From Leptospira broomii serovar Hurstbridge str. 5399 (lineage in GTDB: Bacteria > Spirochaetota > Leptospiria > Leptospirales > Leptospiraceae): a stretch of 64,000 bases of DNA. The notes under the pieces were generated by a model. That model was not told the origin of the DNA, made no database searches, and saw only the letters and a list, made by a program, of their open reading frames with translations. Below are positions 28,749 to 39,067 of this stretch, piece by piece. Every line of letters begins with the position of its first letter. Position 1 is the first letter of the stretch. The DNA is taken from the NCBI RefSeq assembly GCF_000243715.2, contig NZ_AHMO02000011.1, forward strand, positions 372,001 to 436,000, in the 5' to 3' direction. The translations under genes and the position numbers were made by a program.

Positions 28749-30164
28749 TTAGTAGGCGTTTTTATCCATTACCCCTTTAAAAGGAGTAAGTAGAATGATC
28801 TTTATGTCCAGCCATAGGGACCAGTTTTCTATGTAGTAGATATCGGCAGCTATTCTTTCATCTATCGAAGTATCACCTCTTAGGCCCTTTACCTGCGCTA
28901 ATCCGGTAATCCCCGCTTTTACGGCATGCCTACGCATATAATGTCGGTGGTCGCTTTTGAACTTCTCCACGAAATGAGGTCGTTCAGGACGAGGCCCGAC
29001 AACTGACATATCTCCTAAGAGCACGTTAAAAAACTGAGGGGTTTCGTCAAGGGAGGTCTTTCTCATAATTCGACCGATTTTTGTGACTCTCGGATCGTTC
29101 TGAACGGTCCAAGTAGTTTCCGACTGCCCTTTTTCCTGAACGACCATACTTCGAAACTTAATCATTTTGAAGCTTTTATTATCCAAACCGACTCTATCCT
29201 GGAAATAAAAAACAGGTCCTTTCGAAGTCAGCTTGATTAAGACCGCCAGTAAAAGATAAAACGGAGAAAATAAGGCGATAAACGTTAAGGAAAAAAGAAT
29301 ATCAAAACTTCGCTTAATAAACCTATTATAGCCCAGCCGAATCGGAATATTACGAATCGAGATAACGGGTAAACCGTCCATCTCATCTACTCTACCTTTT
29401 GCTTTTATGAATTCTTGAAACCCGGGAATTACTTTTAAGTCGATACCCTCGGTATCGCAGGCGTCCAGAACGTCGTGTAAAAACTCTCCCTCGTCGTTAT
29501 TCAAAGCGTAAACCACTAAGTCAGGCTTAACTTCAAGAAGGACTTTTTCAATCTTCTCCGCCTTTCCTAATATCTTCATTTCCTTACGAATCGGTTTGAT
29601 ATTCCCGGATGAGACATACCCGATGATTTGATAACCGTATATCTGATGGCGAAAAACCGAATCCGCAAATCTTGCCGCAGTCTCGCGAACCCCGATTACT
29701 AGAACCCTTCTAAGATTATAACCTTTACGACGCAGATATCTTAGTAATTGCCTCGTAATGAAATGTAGAAAGCTAGTGGAAAAAATATTCGTTACGGCGA
29801 ATGCTAAAACGAAATATCGGGAAAACCGTTCGCTTCCCAAATCTCCCCTGAAAAAGAAGAGAAGTGAGAGAACCAAAAGTAGATTCAGGAAGACTCCGCC
29901 AAAGATCGTCAGGAACTCGTCCGCAAAGGAAAGACCCCTACGAGGATGATATAAATCTATGGAAAGATAAACCAAGACCTGTGAAAGCGAAAGAAGTAAT
30001 GAAAGTATAATATAGCTTTCCGTTTCGACGTACGCGCGGTCGGATCCGGTCGGATCTAAAATGTAAAATCGAAGAATGAACGCGAAAAGACAGCTCCCTA
30101 GGGAGAAAATTACGTCCAAAAAAACGAACAATAATTTGAAGGTTTGACTTCTTTCTTTCAACAT
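28749..30164 (-). CDS. Polyprenyl glycosylphosphotransferase (WbaP/WcaJ-type)
   Basis: 471 residues, inner-membrane enzyme that moves a sugar phosphate from a nucleotide sugar to undecaprenyl phosphate and so starts a surface polysaccharide. Four or five N-terminal helices (about 10-140) are followed by a Rossmann-like CoA_binding_3 region ([17 protein letters not shown]), then a re-entrant helix and the catalytic Bac_transf domain from about 275: [54 protein letters not shown] before the ATG lies at the stop of the lptD gene, so the two are coupled. Which sugar is transferred (glucose, galactose or other) cannot be read. The neighbours lptD and uppP fit envelope glycan assembly. Confidence 0.9.
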   Translation of the reverse strand: MLKERSQTFKLLFVFLDVIFSLGSCLFAFILRFYILDPTGSDRAYVETESYIILSLLLSLSQVLVYLSIDLYHPRRGLSFADEFLTIFGGVFLNLLLVLSLLFFFRGDLGSERFSRYFVLAFAVTNIFSTSFLHFITRQLLRYLRRKGYNLRRVLVIGVRETAARFADSVFRHQIYGYQIIGYVSSGNIKPIRKEMKILGKAEKIEKVLLEVKPDLVVYALNNDEGEFLHDVLDACDTEGIDLKVIPGFQEFIKAKGRVDEMDGLPVISIRNIPIRLGYNRFIKRSFDILFSLTFIALFSPFYLLLAVLIKLTSKGPVFYFQDRVGLDNKSFKMIKFRSMVVQEKGQSETTWTVQNDPRVTKIGRIMRKTSLDETPQFFNVLLGDMSVVGPRPERPHFVEKFKSDHRHYMRRHAVKAGITGLAQVKGLRGDTSIDERIAADIYYIENWSLWLDIKIILLTPFKGVMDKNAY

Positions 30165-30167
30165 ACT

Positions 30168-33104
30168 TTACTCCGAATCGACCCCGTCCAAATAACCGGC
30201 TCTCAATGGTCGTTTTCTGAACCTGTAAATTCGCATTCTCGTCAATTGAGACGTATCCTCCGTACCGATCGTTAGGTCCGTCAAAGAAATGGAAAAGAAG
30301 ATGGATTGATCGTAAAAAGTGACTTGGCTGGCGGCGTTAGTTCCTCCCGGAACCGAACGCAAATCACTACTTACGCCGAGTTTGAAATTCATCGTATGCA
30401 AATTATATTTCAGTACTCCCATTACTCGATTTATATTCAGAGCGGTATTTCTTTGAGCTTGGGTTCCGTTGATTCCCGTGCCATTAACTAAATCCTGAGC
30501 GATACTTGTAGAATTCATATTCATTGAGGTAAACGGAGCCGTAGGATCCTGACTGACTATATATCGTTGGTAATAGTAGTTATCGGTTTGATTCGTGTAT
30601 CTCCAAGGTTCCGTTACTCGGGAATCTAACTCTGCTTCGAACCCCAATTCCCTGGTAATGTCTATATTGGCCTTTATAAAGAATCGATAACTGTCGATCA
30701 TCTCCGCATAATATACATGGTACCAGGTACCGCCAGCTTCAAATTCCCGGATATAGCGCAAAAACGGAAGACGAAATCCGCCTAATTTATAAGAGACGGT
30801 CAGGTTATTCGAAAGAGGCCGATGCAACGGTGTATGATAAACGAAGTCATTATTAAAGAAAAGTCCGGTGTAAAAACTCCTTTTTCTCTCCAGCAAACTC
30901 CGTTTACGGCGACTAACCCCTTCTAAGAAATCAAAGTAACCGGCAAAACGGAATACCGTATAATACCATCTTTCCTGACTCGTCGGTTGAGGTTGATATC
31001 CTGAGGAAAAATTACGAAGATCCCGTACGGTCTTAAGAGAGATTTCGAAATTTTCCAATGCATAGCTTTCCAAAGAAAGTTCGAGCTCGTGCTGGCGATT
31101 CCTCATCAATACCGGGTCCTGCAAATCAGGCTTTTCAGCTTCCAATTTACGATAGGTCGTATTGAAAAAGAATACCGGAGCTCCTACACGTAAATTAGTA
31201 TTCGTTCGAATGTACTGGTAACTATCGCGGGCTAAGCTTCTCTCTAATGCGGTAAATGTCGTCTGCGAAGTTTGGCTATTGGATGGTAACGCTGCGGATT
31301 GTTTTTTTGCTCCGTAATAAACATTCGGCGCCAAAGAAACGTAACTTCCGAAATTCATCGAAGTTCGAAAACCGGTTTCTCCCTGAATGAAAGTTTGGGT
31401 CCTTAAAAGATTCTCCTTATAGTCTCCGTTAGGGTCTTGATAATTTCCGTCGGGAGTCGGGATCTTCAGATTTTGTCGAACCGGAGCGCCGTAAAAGCGA
31501 AGTAAGGTGCTTGTTAAATATGTATCCCAATAAACGGGCGTCTCGAAATAAGGAAGCCTTCCTATCTCCGAGTTATTCTTAATCGTAACGGAAGGTAGGA
31601 CGTCCACAGTCGGAAAATATGCGGATTTAGTTTGGGGAGCCAGGTTATAGAAGAGCATATTCCTCTTCATATTCACGTTTACGGACAAGTCCCCGCGATT
31701 TTCGGTGTAATCGGCCTTCCATTCTAAGTTGTTTCGAACATATCCGAATCGAACGTCGCGATACGTATATAACGATTGTAAACTATTGCTAGGTTGGTAT
31801 CGGTTTCCATATTCGTATTCGAATAAGCGATTCGTAAAATTCTCATATTGAATGGAAAAATTTCTCGTTACGTCCTTCTCCGTATTATTCATTTTAGAAT
31901 TCAGGAAAATTCTACCTTTTAACCAAGGTTCGCTTTTCTTTCCTACGTCGGGATACCCTGCCCAGTTCGTTCCTCTATCCACCTCGTTAGTAACGGCGGT
32001 CGTGCTTATATTAAAGCGATCTTGAAATCCCGAAGTGATTTGATAGTCCTTGTGATTCGCGTAACCGACGTCTATTAAATAGTTTAAAGCGCCGCTCTGC
32101 TTCCACATTTCCAATTGAACCGCTTGGCCGGTCTTTTCGTAAAAATCCGCACGAAGTTTATAACCCATCGGCGCCAAAACCCAGGTAGGTATCGTGGACC
32201 ATTGATAGGAGTTCTGCATAAACAGACCCTGGGTATTATTCTTTCCCATTTGGGTCATCCAGCCGTTGCCTAAATTATTCGTATAGAAAGCAGGAAGCCA
32301 AAAAACGGTCGTGCCGCCTATCTTAAGTTTGACGTTCGTTGAGAAAGCGGTTCTATCTTCGTAGATAACGACTTTGTTAACTTCAAAAGAATAGTGTGGC
32401 TTTTCCGCATTGCAGGCGGTGAAGTACCCCATCTCGAGCATGTATCGCTTGTCGTCTAACTTCTTGAACTTTTCCCCAAAGAAGTATGCCGGTGCAAGAG
32501 TTCCTTTCGTTCGATAGACGACGCCTTTATCCAACTTATAGTCGTAGATAAACTTATCGCCCTCGACTTTCGCCCGACCATCGTCGTACCGAATTCCACC
32601 CTCCGCATATATCTCCTGGCGATCGGAATCTACCGAAATAGTCTCCGCTTCAAGACGACCGCTTCGAAGTTTAATCCGAACCCGTCCTCTCAAAACGAGA
32701 ACTCCGTTCTTAGTTTTATCAACCCTAAGCAATTCGCCTTCGGCGGCGTTCTCAATAACCATCGGAGGTTCTTTCTTAGGACCTTGGGGAATCTGTAGGT
32801 TCTCGGGGGCGTTCATATCCTTCTCTTCCAGAGAAGCCTTGAGTCGCTGTCTTTTGGTATAGATGGAGCCTTCTCGCGATAAACCAAGATTCTCCAGCTG
32901 TTCGTCGACTTCACGTTCCGTTAAGGACTCGATAGATTTAGATAAGAGCTTATTACGCGTTTTAATTACTGATTTGGAGGAATCATCTTCGCCCGATGCG
33001 GTGGAATCAGACGCTTGAGGTAGGCGCGACGTGTCCACTCCCTGGGCCCAGGTAACCATGGGTAGAAAAAGCAACAGAACAAAGGTGCGGATCCAGAGGC
33101 GCAT
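30168..33104 (-). CDS. lptD: LPS-assembly protein LptD (OstA-like outer-membrane protein)
   Basis: Outer-membrane beta-barrel that inserts lipopolysaccharide into the outer leaflet. From the ATG at 33104 it has 978 residues; a GTG at 33119 would add five. The signal [20 protein letters not shown] is clear. Next comes a polar stretch with a SAP-like helix pair (about 60-95), then the periplasmic OstA/LptA-like domain (about 120-235, [39 protein letters not shown]). After that a long barrel runs to the end, rich in Tyr and alternating strands. It is longer than E. coli LptD (about 784). Cysteine pairing as in E. coli LptD is not evident. It lies between uppP and the polyprenyl sugar transferase. 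Confidence 0.88.
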   Translation of the reverse strand: MRLWIRTFVLLLFLPMVTWAQGVDTSRLPQASDSTASGEDDSSKSVIKTRNKLLSKSIESLTEREVDEQLENLGLSREGSIYTKRQRLKASLEEKDMNAPENLQIPQGPKKEPPMVIENAAEGELLRVDKTKNGVLVLRGRVRIKLRSGRLEAETISVDSDRQEIYAEGGIRYDDGRAKVEGDKFIYDYKLDKGVVYRTKGTLAPAYFFGEKFKKLDDKRYMLEMGYFTACNAEKPHYSFEVNKVVIYEDRTAFSTNVKLKIGGTTVFWLPAFYTNNLGNGWMTQMGKNNTQGLFMQNSYQWSTIPTWVLAPMGYKLRADFYEKTGQAVQLEMWKQSGALNYLIDVGYANHKDYQITSGFQDRFNISTTAVTNEVDRGTNWAGYPDVGKKSEPWLKGRIFLNSKMNNTEKDVTRNFSIQYENFTNRLFEYEYGNRYQPSNSLQSLYTYRDVRFGYVRNNLEWKADYTENRGDLSVNVNMKRNMLFYNLAPQTKSAYFPTVDVLPSVTIKNNSEIGRLPYFETPVYWDTYLTSTLLRFYGAPVRQNLKIPTPDGNYQDPNGDYKENLLRTQTFIQGETGFRTSMNFGSYVSLAPNVYYGAKKQSAALPSNSQTSQTTFTALERSLARDSYQYIRTNTNLRVGAPVFFFNTTYRKLEAEKPDLQDPVLMRNRQHELELSLESYALENFEISLKTVRDLRNFSSGYQPQPTSQERWYYTVFRFAGYFDFLEGVSRRKRSLLERKRSFYTGLFFNNDFVYHTPLHRPLSNNLTVSYKLGGFRLPFLRYIREFEAGGTWYHVYYAEMIDSYRFFIKANIDITRELGFEAELDSRVTEPWRYTNQTDNYYYQRYIVSQDPTAPFTSMNMNSTSIAQDLVNGTGINGTQAQRNTALNINRVMGVLKYNLHTMNFKLGVSSDLRSVPGGTNAASQVTFYDQSIFFSISLTDLTIGTEDTSQLTRMRIYRFRKRPLRAGYLDGVDSE

Positions 33105-33144
33105 TCCAATCAAGGCCACAATCTACGGTCCGGCCAGGCCTGCA

Positions 33145-33981
33145 TCAATTTAATTTATAGAATATGAGAACTGCCAAACCCAGAATAATCCGGTAAATCC
33201 CGAAGGCATCGAAGGAATGGGATTGTAAATATTTTAGAAACCAGCGAATAACCAATATGCAAAGTAGAAAAGAAGCTAAAAATCCGAAAGCAAGAATGGG
33301 CAACGTATCTCCGTTCAGAATATGGCGATATTTGTACAACTTATACGCACCGGCGCTTAATAGAACCGGGACAGCTAAGAAAAACGAAAATTCGGCGGAA
33401 TGTCGGGCATCCTTCTTTAAAAACCTAGCGGTTACTATCGTTGCCGCCGAACGAGAAACTCCTGGTATCAAAGCAGCGCATTGAAAAATACCGATCAAAA
33501 TGGCGTCTTTGAGGCGAACCGGCTCTGGGTTATGAATTTGAGAACTTTTACGGAACCAAATCTCGGAAAGCAGAATCAAGATGCCTCCAGAAATCCAGGC
33601 AGATCCGAGAATAAGCAGAAGATCCGATCTCGCTTTAATAACGTCCAATTTCCCCTTGAAAAGAAATCCGGCGACTAAGATCGGAATACAGCCTACAAGA
33701 ATCTGACTTACAAAGAGAATTCCTTCCGGATTTTTCTCCTTACCGAGTAGATAGTTAACGCTTAGTTGTCCGTGCCGTAGAAAGCGATCGTGGTACAGAA
33801 CGATTACGGATAAAATAGCTCCGCTCTGAATAAAGATATCAAACAGGTCGTCAAATTCTCCACCTTCCGAAAACGGAAAGAAGGAGGAGAAAAGGAATAG
33901 GTGTCCGGTAGAGGACACCGGTAAGAACTCCGTAACGGCTTCGATTATGCTACGGATTAATGCGTTGAGGAAAGATTCCAA
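33145..33981 (-). CDS. uppP: Undecaprenyl-diphosphatase
   Basis: 278-residue inner-membrane phosphatase that recycles undecaprenyl pyrophosphate to the monophosphate carrier used for peptidoglycan and O-antigen. About eight helices. The two BacA signatures are present: [14 protein letters not shown] (Glu and Ser of the active site) and [17 protein letters not shown]. The start is TTG at 33981, and [14 protein letters not shown] is the normal family start. It sits 25-40 nt before lptD and 32 nt after the SurA-like lipoprotein, so envelope genes cluster here. Confidence 0.95.
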   Translation of the reverse strand: MESFLNALIRSIIEAVTEFLPVSSTGHLFLFSSFFPFSEGGEFDDLFDIFIQSGAILSVIVLYHDRFLRHGQLSVNYLLGKEKNPEGILFVSQILVGCIPILVAGFLFKGKLDVIKARSDLLLILGSAWISGGILILLSEIWFRKSSQIHNPEPVRLKDAILIGIFQCAALIPGVSRSAATIVTARFLKKDARHSAEFSFFLAVPVLLSAGAYKLYKYRHILNGDTLPILAFGFLASFLLCILVIRWFLKYLQSHSFDAFGIYRIILGLAVLIFYKLN

Positions 33982-34013
33982 ATTTTACCGCGTGTCTAAA
34001 ACACCCAGGAAAA

Positions 34014-34709
34014 TTACTTAGCTTCGGAGGGCTCTTTATTCTCCGTTTTAGCAGCTTCCGGGAATACGATATTTTTGCTTAAGTAGTTTTCCAAATCAAA
34101 CTTTTCGTTATGTTTGATCGTAACTCCTTCTTTCACTCTTTCTAAAACTTTAGGATATACTTCCATAGAACGGCGACTCTTAATTTGCGCTCTAGCTAAA
34201 AGTAGACAGCGATCAATCGGAAGGCTGTTCACTTCGGCGTTACGCTTACGTAACTCTGCGCATTCGGTCTGAGCTTCCTCTTCGGATATTTTTATCTTAG
34301 ATTCGACCTGTTCCGCGATGTATAAGTTTGAGATCAATTGCATCTCTTGGAACTTTAGAATTTCCTTAATATCAGCACGCTTAGTAAAACCGCTCTTATC
34401 GGCGACCAGTTTGATCATAAGCATCTGGCGATAGCGTTCAAAAAATGTTTTCTTCTGGAACTCGTCGCGCAAAGGACGCATTTGTTCCGGAACTTCGGCC
34501 GCATCTTTTGTAATAAAGTCGATAATATTCTTTTTTTCTATGTTCTGCGTACGACTCAGAGTATCAATAGCAGTTTCGTAAGCGCTTTCAAAGCCGCCGA
34601 CAGTGATCTTGGTCCCGTCTATGGACTCGATCACTTGGGTTCCGTCCCCGCAACCGGGAATCATGGTTAAAATAAAGAGTAAGTTAATGGAAGATAGTGT
34701 CCGTTTCAT
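34014..34709 (-). CDS. SurA_N-like chaperone lipoprotein
   Basis: 231 residues. The signal MKRTLSSINLLFILTMIPGC ends in a good lipobox (IPGC, Cys20). The mature part is helical and similar to the N-terminal chaperone module of SurA/PrsA: IESIDGTKITVGGFESAYE near its start, then long helices (QMLMIKLVADKSGFTKRADI), and a C-terminal helix (KVLERVKEGVTIKHNEKF). No parvulin domain is present, so it cannot be a full isomerase. Its place between mfd and uppP-lptD suggests help with outer-membrane barrel assembly, by inference. The tail is Glu/Lys rich and flexible. Confidence 0.65.
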   Translation of the reverse strand: MKRTLSSINLLFILTMIPGCGDGTQVIESIDGTKITVGGFESAYETAIDTLSRTQNIEKKNIIDFITKDAAEVPEQMRPLRDEFQKKTFFERYRQMLMIKLVADKSGFTKRADIKEILKFQEMQLISNLYIAEQVESKIKISEEEAQTECAELRKRNAEVNSLPIDRCLLLARAQIKSRRSMEVYPKVLERVKEGVTIKHNEKFDLENYLSKNIVFPEAAKTENKEPSEAK

Positions 34710-34757
34710 CGATGGAATTTCCTAAGCAAAAATTAGTGATCAGCATCTCCCCGTCTA

Positions 34758-37700
34758 TTACTTTTTACCTGGCTGCATCTCCGTAAGGAGATAGACTAGA
34801 TTAGATAGCTTCTCCTTTTGATTAGCCTTACCTGGACGAAAAAGTAAAACATTCGGCTCTCTAGGATTCATCGTTAAACCCATCTTCGCAGAAATTAAAG
34901 TTACGATCTTCTCATAACTACCGCGGAAATGCGCCCCGGATTTCATACGAATTTCTTCACCCACTTCGGCGACCGTTTCGAAACCGATGGCGGATGCGAG
35001 AGTCCGAATCTTCTCTAAGAGAAGGAAAGTCTTGGCTTCTTCGGGAGGCTCCCCGAAACGATCCACCATTTCGCTCGTAATTTCTTCGATCTCATCCAGA
35101 TCCCGTGCGCCTTCGAATCTCTTATAAAATTCGATTTTCTGCCGAGTATCCGGAATATATGTTTCAGGAATGTAAAAATCGGTTTCTAAATTGATAGCGG
35201 TTCGAACTTCGATTGGAATTTCTTCTCCTTTAATCCTAGCGATCGCCTCTTCCAACATACGAACATATAAATCGAATCCGACTTCCATAATGTCGCCAGA
35301 TTGTTCTTTACCTAGAAGATTTCCGGCGCCCCGAATTTCCAAATCCCTCATCGCAACTTTGAAGCCCGAGCCGAGTTCCTGATATTCGTAAATCGTATTT
35401 AGCCTCTTTTCGGCATCTTCGGTTACTACGCGATCTCTCGGGAGTAACAGGTAGGCGTAGGCTTTCCGATCGCTTCGTCCGACTCTCCCGCGAATTTGGT
35501 ATAGTTGAGAAAGACCGAATAAATCCGCCCTCTTTACGATCAGAGTATTTACGTTCGGAATATCTATACCGGATTCAATGATCGTAGTGGTAACCAGAAT
35601 GTCATACTTCTTCGCGTAAAAATCCACCAAGGTTTCTTCGATTTCATCTTCGGTCATCTGACCGTGCAGAACCCCGATGGACGCTTCCGGAACGATGTCG
35701 TTTAAATGTTTCGTTTCCCGCTCGATCGACTCTACGCGATTGTACAGATAAAAAACCTGACCTCCCCTCGCTAATTCCTTACGAATCGCTTCGCGTAATA
35801 AATCCTCATCTTCTTCCAAAACGTACGTTTCCACGCTTTGTCGATTCTTGGGCGGGGTTGCGATGATGGAAAGTTCCCGAATTCCCGTCAAAGCCATATG
35901 CAAAGTTCTCGGGATCGGTGTCGCGGTCAAAGTAAGTACATCCACCAAGTTTTTCAATTTCTTAATGGATTCCTTATGATTCACTCCGAATCTTTGCTCT
36001 TCGTCGATAATCAAAAGTCCTAAATTTTTAGGGTGAACGGAATTCGCGAGAATCGCATGCGTTCCGACGATCATGTCGACCTTTCCCGTCGAAAATCTTT
36101 TTAATACGTCGCGAGTTTCGGCGGCTGTTCGCAATCTGGATATCAATTCGATCGTAATAGGGTAATTTTCGAATCTCTTCTTAATCGTATTATAATGTTG
36201 TAAAGCTAAAATAGTGGTGGGTGCGAGCATTAAAATCTGCTTCCCAGCCATCGCAACCTTAAAAGCCGCCCGAATCGCAACTTCCGTTTTCCCGTATCCT
36301 ACGTCTCCGCAAATGAGGCGATCCATAGGCCGAGGAGATTCTAGATCCTTTTTGACCGCTTCGATCGCGTCGATTTGATCCGGCGTTTCCTCATATTCGA
36401 ACTCGGCCTCGAACTCCTCTTGATATACAGTGTCCGGTGGAAAGGAATAACCCTGTAACTTGATCCGATTCGAATACATTCTTACCAAATCTTCGGCAAG
36501 ACCTTCGACGGCTTTTTGAACTCGATCCTTGGTCTTCTTCCAGGTGCTTTTACCCAAGCTATCGAGTCTGGGCTTCTCGGTGCCGCCTACAAAACGTTGC
36601 ACTAGAGAGATCTGGTCCAATGGCACGAAGAGAGTATCTCCTCCTTGGTATTCCAGCTTTAAGAAATCCCTTTCTTTTCCGCCTGCATTCACCCGTTCTA
36701 TTTTTAAGAAACGACCCACACCGTGATTAACGTGAACTATGAAGTCTCCTTCTTTTAAATCTAGAAAACTTTGAATGGCTTTACTATTTTGTTTTTTAAA
36801 TCTAGTCTTCCGCTTATATTCCCTTCCGAATACGTCGTTTTCGGATAAAAGCAGAATTTTCTCTTCGTCCCACACGAATCCGTTTCTAAGTTCCGAAACG
36901 ACTAGAAGTAAATCGGCCTTGTCATTCTTTGCGAATAGGATTTCTTTCGGTTCGGTCGATTCTGAATTTAAAAGTTCGATTCCTTCAGATTCGAATAAGC
37001 CTTGGAGACGCTTCGTTTGTGCCTCGAACGAAGATGTAAGCACTACCTTCCAACCTCCTTCTTCTCGAAGTTGGACGATTTTCTCGCGGACTTCTCGAAT
37101 CTTTCCTTTAAATGCGGGGGCCTCTTTTAAAGGACAAACCAGATCGTTAGGTTTGGATGGAGGAAGTTGAGAAAAGGAAATGCCGGAAGCTTTTTCTACT
37201 GATTCATATTCAGGTCCGGCGGAAAGCAGGGCGGAAGGAGGGACGCAGAGAACTTCGTTACTTCGCTTTTCAAACAAGGATTCGTATTCCCGTTTCAGTT
37301 GCGCTAAACGTTCCTTTGAATCGTTTGCAGTAGGAAAAATCAAAATCGGGGATTTGGAAAAGTAGGAAAGAAATCCCACGTTTTCCCGTACGAGCGGGAC
37401 TAACTCTTCAAAATAGGTTCCGCCGGAATCGTCAGGAATTTCCGGTAGATGTAAGGAAGAATCGGCTTCGGATATTACTCTGCGATATGCGACCTTTTGC
37501 TCTTCCGATAAGATATATTCATCGGCAGGAGGGATATAAGCTTCCTCCAATGAAACTAGGGACCGCTGGGTCTCAGGATCGAAGGTACGAATGGATTCCA
37601 ATTCGTCTCCGAAAAAGTCGATTCGAATCGGTTCCCTGAAAAAGGAAGAAAAAACGTCAAGGATCCCGCCCTTTAGACTGAATTCACCGAAAGCTTCGCA

Positions 37701-38198
37701 GACGTCTTTTCGACTATAGCCTAACTGCGATAAATCGCGCAAAAGAGAATTCAATTCCAGCTCCTGCCCGACTTCCAAACGAATCGTTCTGCCTTTAAGT
37801 GCGGAAGGCGCAGGAAGGGTCTTTAGAAATCCGGCAACGGAGGTGAAAATTAGAACTTTCTCTCCGGAGAGAATTTGCGCTAATGCCTTGATGCGTTCTC
37901 GTTTCATTTCCTGCGGATAACGCATATACTCGTAAGGAAGAACTTCCTGGCCGGGAAAATAGTAGGATCTCCCTTCCTTTACGAAGCTCAACGATTCTCT
38001 ATGAAGAAACTCCGCTTCGGTATTCGTAGCTACGACAACGATCACCGAATCCTTGCTTAGATCCGCAATGATACTAGCTAAAAGAGAATGTAAGGAGGAA
38101 GGAACCGAGCTTATTTTTGAAAGACCCTTCCAAGATTTTTGAATCAGCTGTGAAAGCGGTTGCTTCCAGTCCGTTAGAGATGTTTCGACTTTAGGCAT
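34758..38198 (-). CDS. mfd: Transcription-repair coupling factor Mfd
   Basis: 1146-residue cytosolic DNA translocase that pushes stalled RNA polymerase off damaged DNA and hands the lesion to UvrA. In order: UvrB-homology D1-D3 (about 10-300, VGQELELNSLLRDL, RIDFFGDELESIRTFD), the RNA-polymerase-interacting CarD-like module (DFIVHVNHGVGRFLKIERV, about 475), the RecG-like motor with Walker A CGDVGYGKTEVA, DEEQ in LIIDEEQRFGV and QIRGRVGRSDRKAYAY, and the C-terminal TRCF domain. The length is typical. It follows panC by 8 nt and precedes the SurA-like lipoprotein by 48 nt. Confidence 0.97.
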   Translation of the reverse strand: MPKVETSLTDWKQPLSQLIQKSWKGLSKISSVPSSLHSLLASIIADLSKDSVIVVVATNTEAEFLHRESLSFVKEGRSYYFPGQEVLPYEYMRYPQEMKRERIKALAQILSGEKVLIFTSVAGFLKTLPAPSALKGRTIRLEVGQELELNSLLRDLSQLGYSRKDVCEAFGEFSLKGGILDVFSSFFREPIRIDFFGDELESIRTFDPETQRSLVSLEEAYIPPADEYILSEEQKVAYRRVISEADSSLHLPEIPDDSGGTYFEELVPLVRENVGFLSYFSKSPILIFPTANDSKERLAQLKREYESLFEKRSNEVLCVPPSALLSAGPEYESVEKASGISFSQLPPSKPNDLVCPLKEAPAFKGKIREVREKIVQLREEGGWKVVLTSSFEAQTKRLQGLFESEGIELLNSESTEPKEILFAKNDKADLLLVVSELRNGFVWDEEKILLLSENDVFGREYKRKTRFKKQNSKAIQSFLDLKEGDFIVHVNHGVGRFLKIERVNAGGKERDFLKLEYQGGDTLFVPLDQISLVQRFVGGTEKPRLDSLGKSTWKKTKDRVQKAVEGLAEDLVRMYSNRIKLQGYSFPPDTVYQEEFEAEFEYEETPDQIDAIEAVKKDLESPRPMDRLICGDVGYGKTEVAIRAAFKVAMAGKQILMLAPTTILALQHYNTIKKRFENYPITIELISRLRTAAETRDVLKRFSTGKVDMIVGTHAILANSVHPKNLGLLIIDEEQRFGVNHKESIKKLKNLVDVLTLTATPIPRTLHMALTGIRELSIIATPPKNRQSVETYVLEEDEDLLREAIRKELARGGQVFYLYNRVESIERETKHLNDIVPEASIGVLHGQMTEDEIEETLVDFYAKKYDILVTTTIIESGIDIPNVNTLIVKRADLFGLSQLYQIRGRVGRSDRKAYAYLLLPRDRVVTEDAEKRLNTIYEYQELGSGFKVAMRDLEIRGAGNLLGKEQSGDIMEVGFDLYVRMLEEAIARIKGEEIPIEVRTAINLETDFYIPETYIPDTRQKIEFYKRFEGARDLDEIEEITSEMVDRFGEPPEEAKTFLLLEKIRTLASAIGFETVAEVGEEIRMKSGAHFRGSYEKIVTLISAKMGLTMNPREPNVLLFRPGKANQKEKLSNLVYLLTEMQPGKK

Positions 38199-38206
38199 AA
38201 GGAATT

Positions 38207-39058
38207 TTACGAGACCTGAACCGTAATATTGTCGATTAAGCGGACCGGGCCGAGGAAGGCAGCAATCGCAAGCAGGACTTCCCCTTTCAGTAGAGGAATC
38301 TCTCCTAGAGTAGTCGCATCCAAAACTTCCAAATAATCCACTCGAATACTAGCGGAAGAATCTAAAACATCCTGCATCACCGTCTTAATCTCCACCGGAT
38401 CTTTTTCACCTTTTAAAATCAGACTTTCTGCAAGTTTCAAGGCTCTAGAAATAAGGAGAGCCTCTTCTTTATCGGAATCCGATAGTCGTGCATTGCGCGA
38501 GCTAAGTGCGAGGCCCTTGGGACTCCGAATCGTATCGACTCCGACGATTTCCATAGGGAATCCAAGCATTTTGGCGAATTCCTTCACGATCCGATACTGC
38601 TGATAATCCTTTTTACCGAAGTAGGAACGGTCCGCTTCGACCGCATGAAAAAAACGGGAAAGTACGAGTAAGACGCCTTCAAAATGGCCCGGACGAGTCG
38701 CCGCATCCAAATTCTTCATCAAACCCGGCACTCGTAATTCGATATCCGGAACTCCTCCAGGATATACCGTATCCGCATCGGGTAAATATACCAAATCGAC
38801 ACCAGATTTTTTGCATAATTCCAAATCGCGATCGGTGCTTACCGGATATTTTGCAAAATCTTCCGGATCGTTAAATTGTGCCGGATTTACGAAGATGGAA
38901 ACGATCGTTTTATCATTTTCGGAGACGGAACGTTCGAATAATGCAGCGTGTCCCTCGTGCAAAAACCCCATTGTAGGGGCAAAGCCAATGCTCAAACCTT
39001 CCGACTTCCAATCTCTAATCGTTTTCCTGACTTCATTCGGATTTTTTAATACGATCAT
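38207..39058 (-). CDS. panC: Pantoate--beta-alanine ligase
   Basis: Cytosolic last step of pantothenate synthesis: pantoate plus beta-alanine plus ATP. 283 residues, the usual size. Visible are the HIGH-like PTMGFLHEGHAALF, SIFVNPAQFNDPEDFAKYP, the MKNLDAATRPGHFEGV loop, YFGKKDYQQYRIV and the KMSKS-like LALSSRNARLSD. It lies between hisD (9 nt upstream) and mfd (8 nt downstream). Neither panB nor panD is nearby. Confidence 0.96.
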   Translation of the reverse strand: MIVLKNPNEVRKTIRDWKSEGLSIGFAPTMGFLHEGHAALFERSVSENDKTIVSIFVNPAQFNDPEDFAKYPVSTDRDLELCKKSGVDLVYLPDADTVYPGGVPDIELRVPGLMKNLDAATRPGHFEGVLLVLSRFFHAVEADRSYFGKKDYQQYRIVKEFAKMLGFPMEIVGVDTIRSPKGLALSSRNARLSDSDKEEALLISRALKLAESLILKGEKDPVEIKTVMQDVLDSSASIRVDYLEVLDATTLGEIPLLKGEVLLAIAAFLGPVRLIDNITVQVS

Positions 39059-39067
39059 GTTTAGCTC

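Noticed and set aside
36775..37170. Open frame of 131 codons on the plus strand inside mfd
   Set aside because: Antisense shadow of mfd: low-complexity Ser/Phe-rich translation, no ribosome site and no domain.
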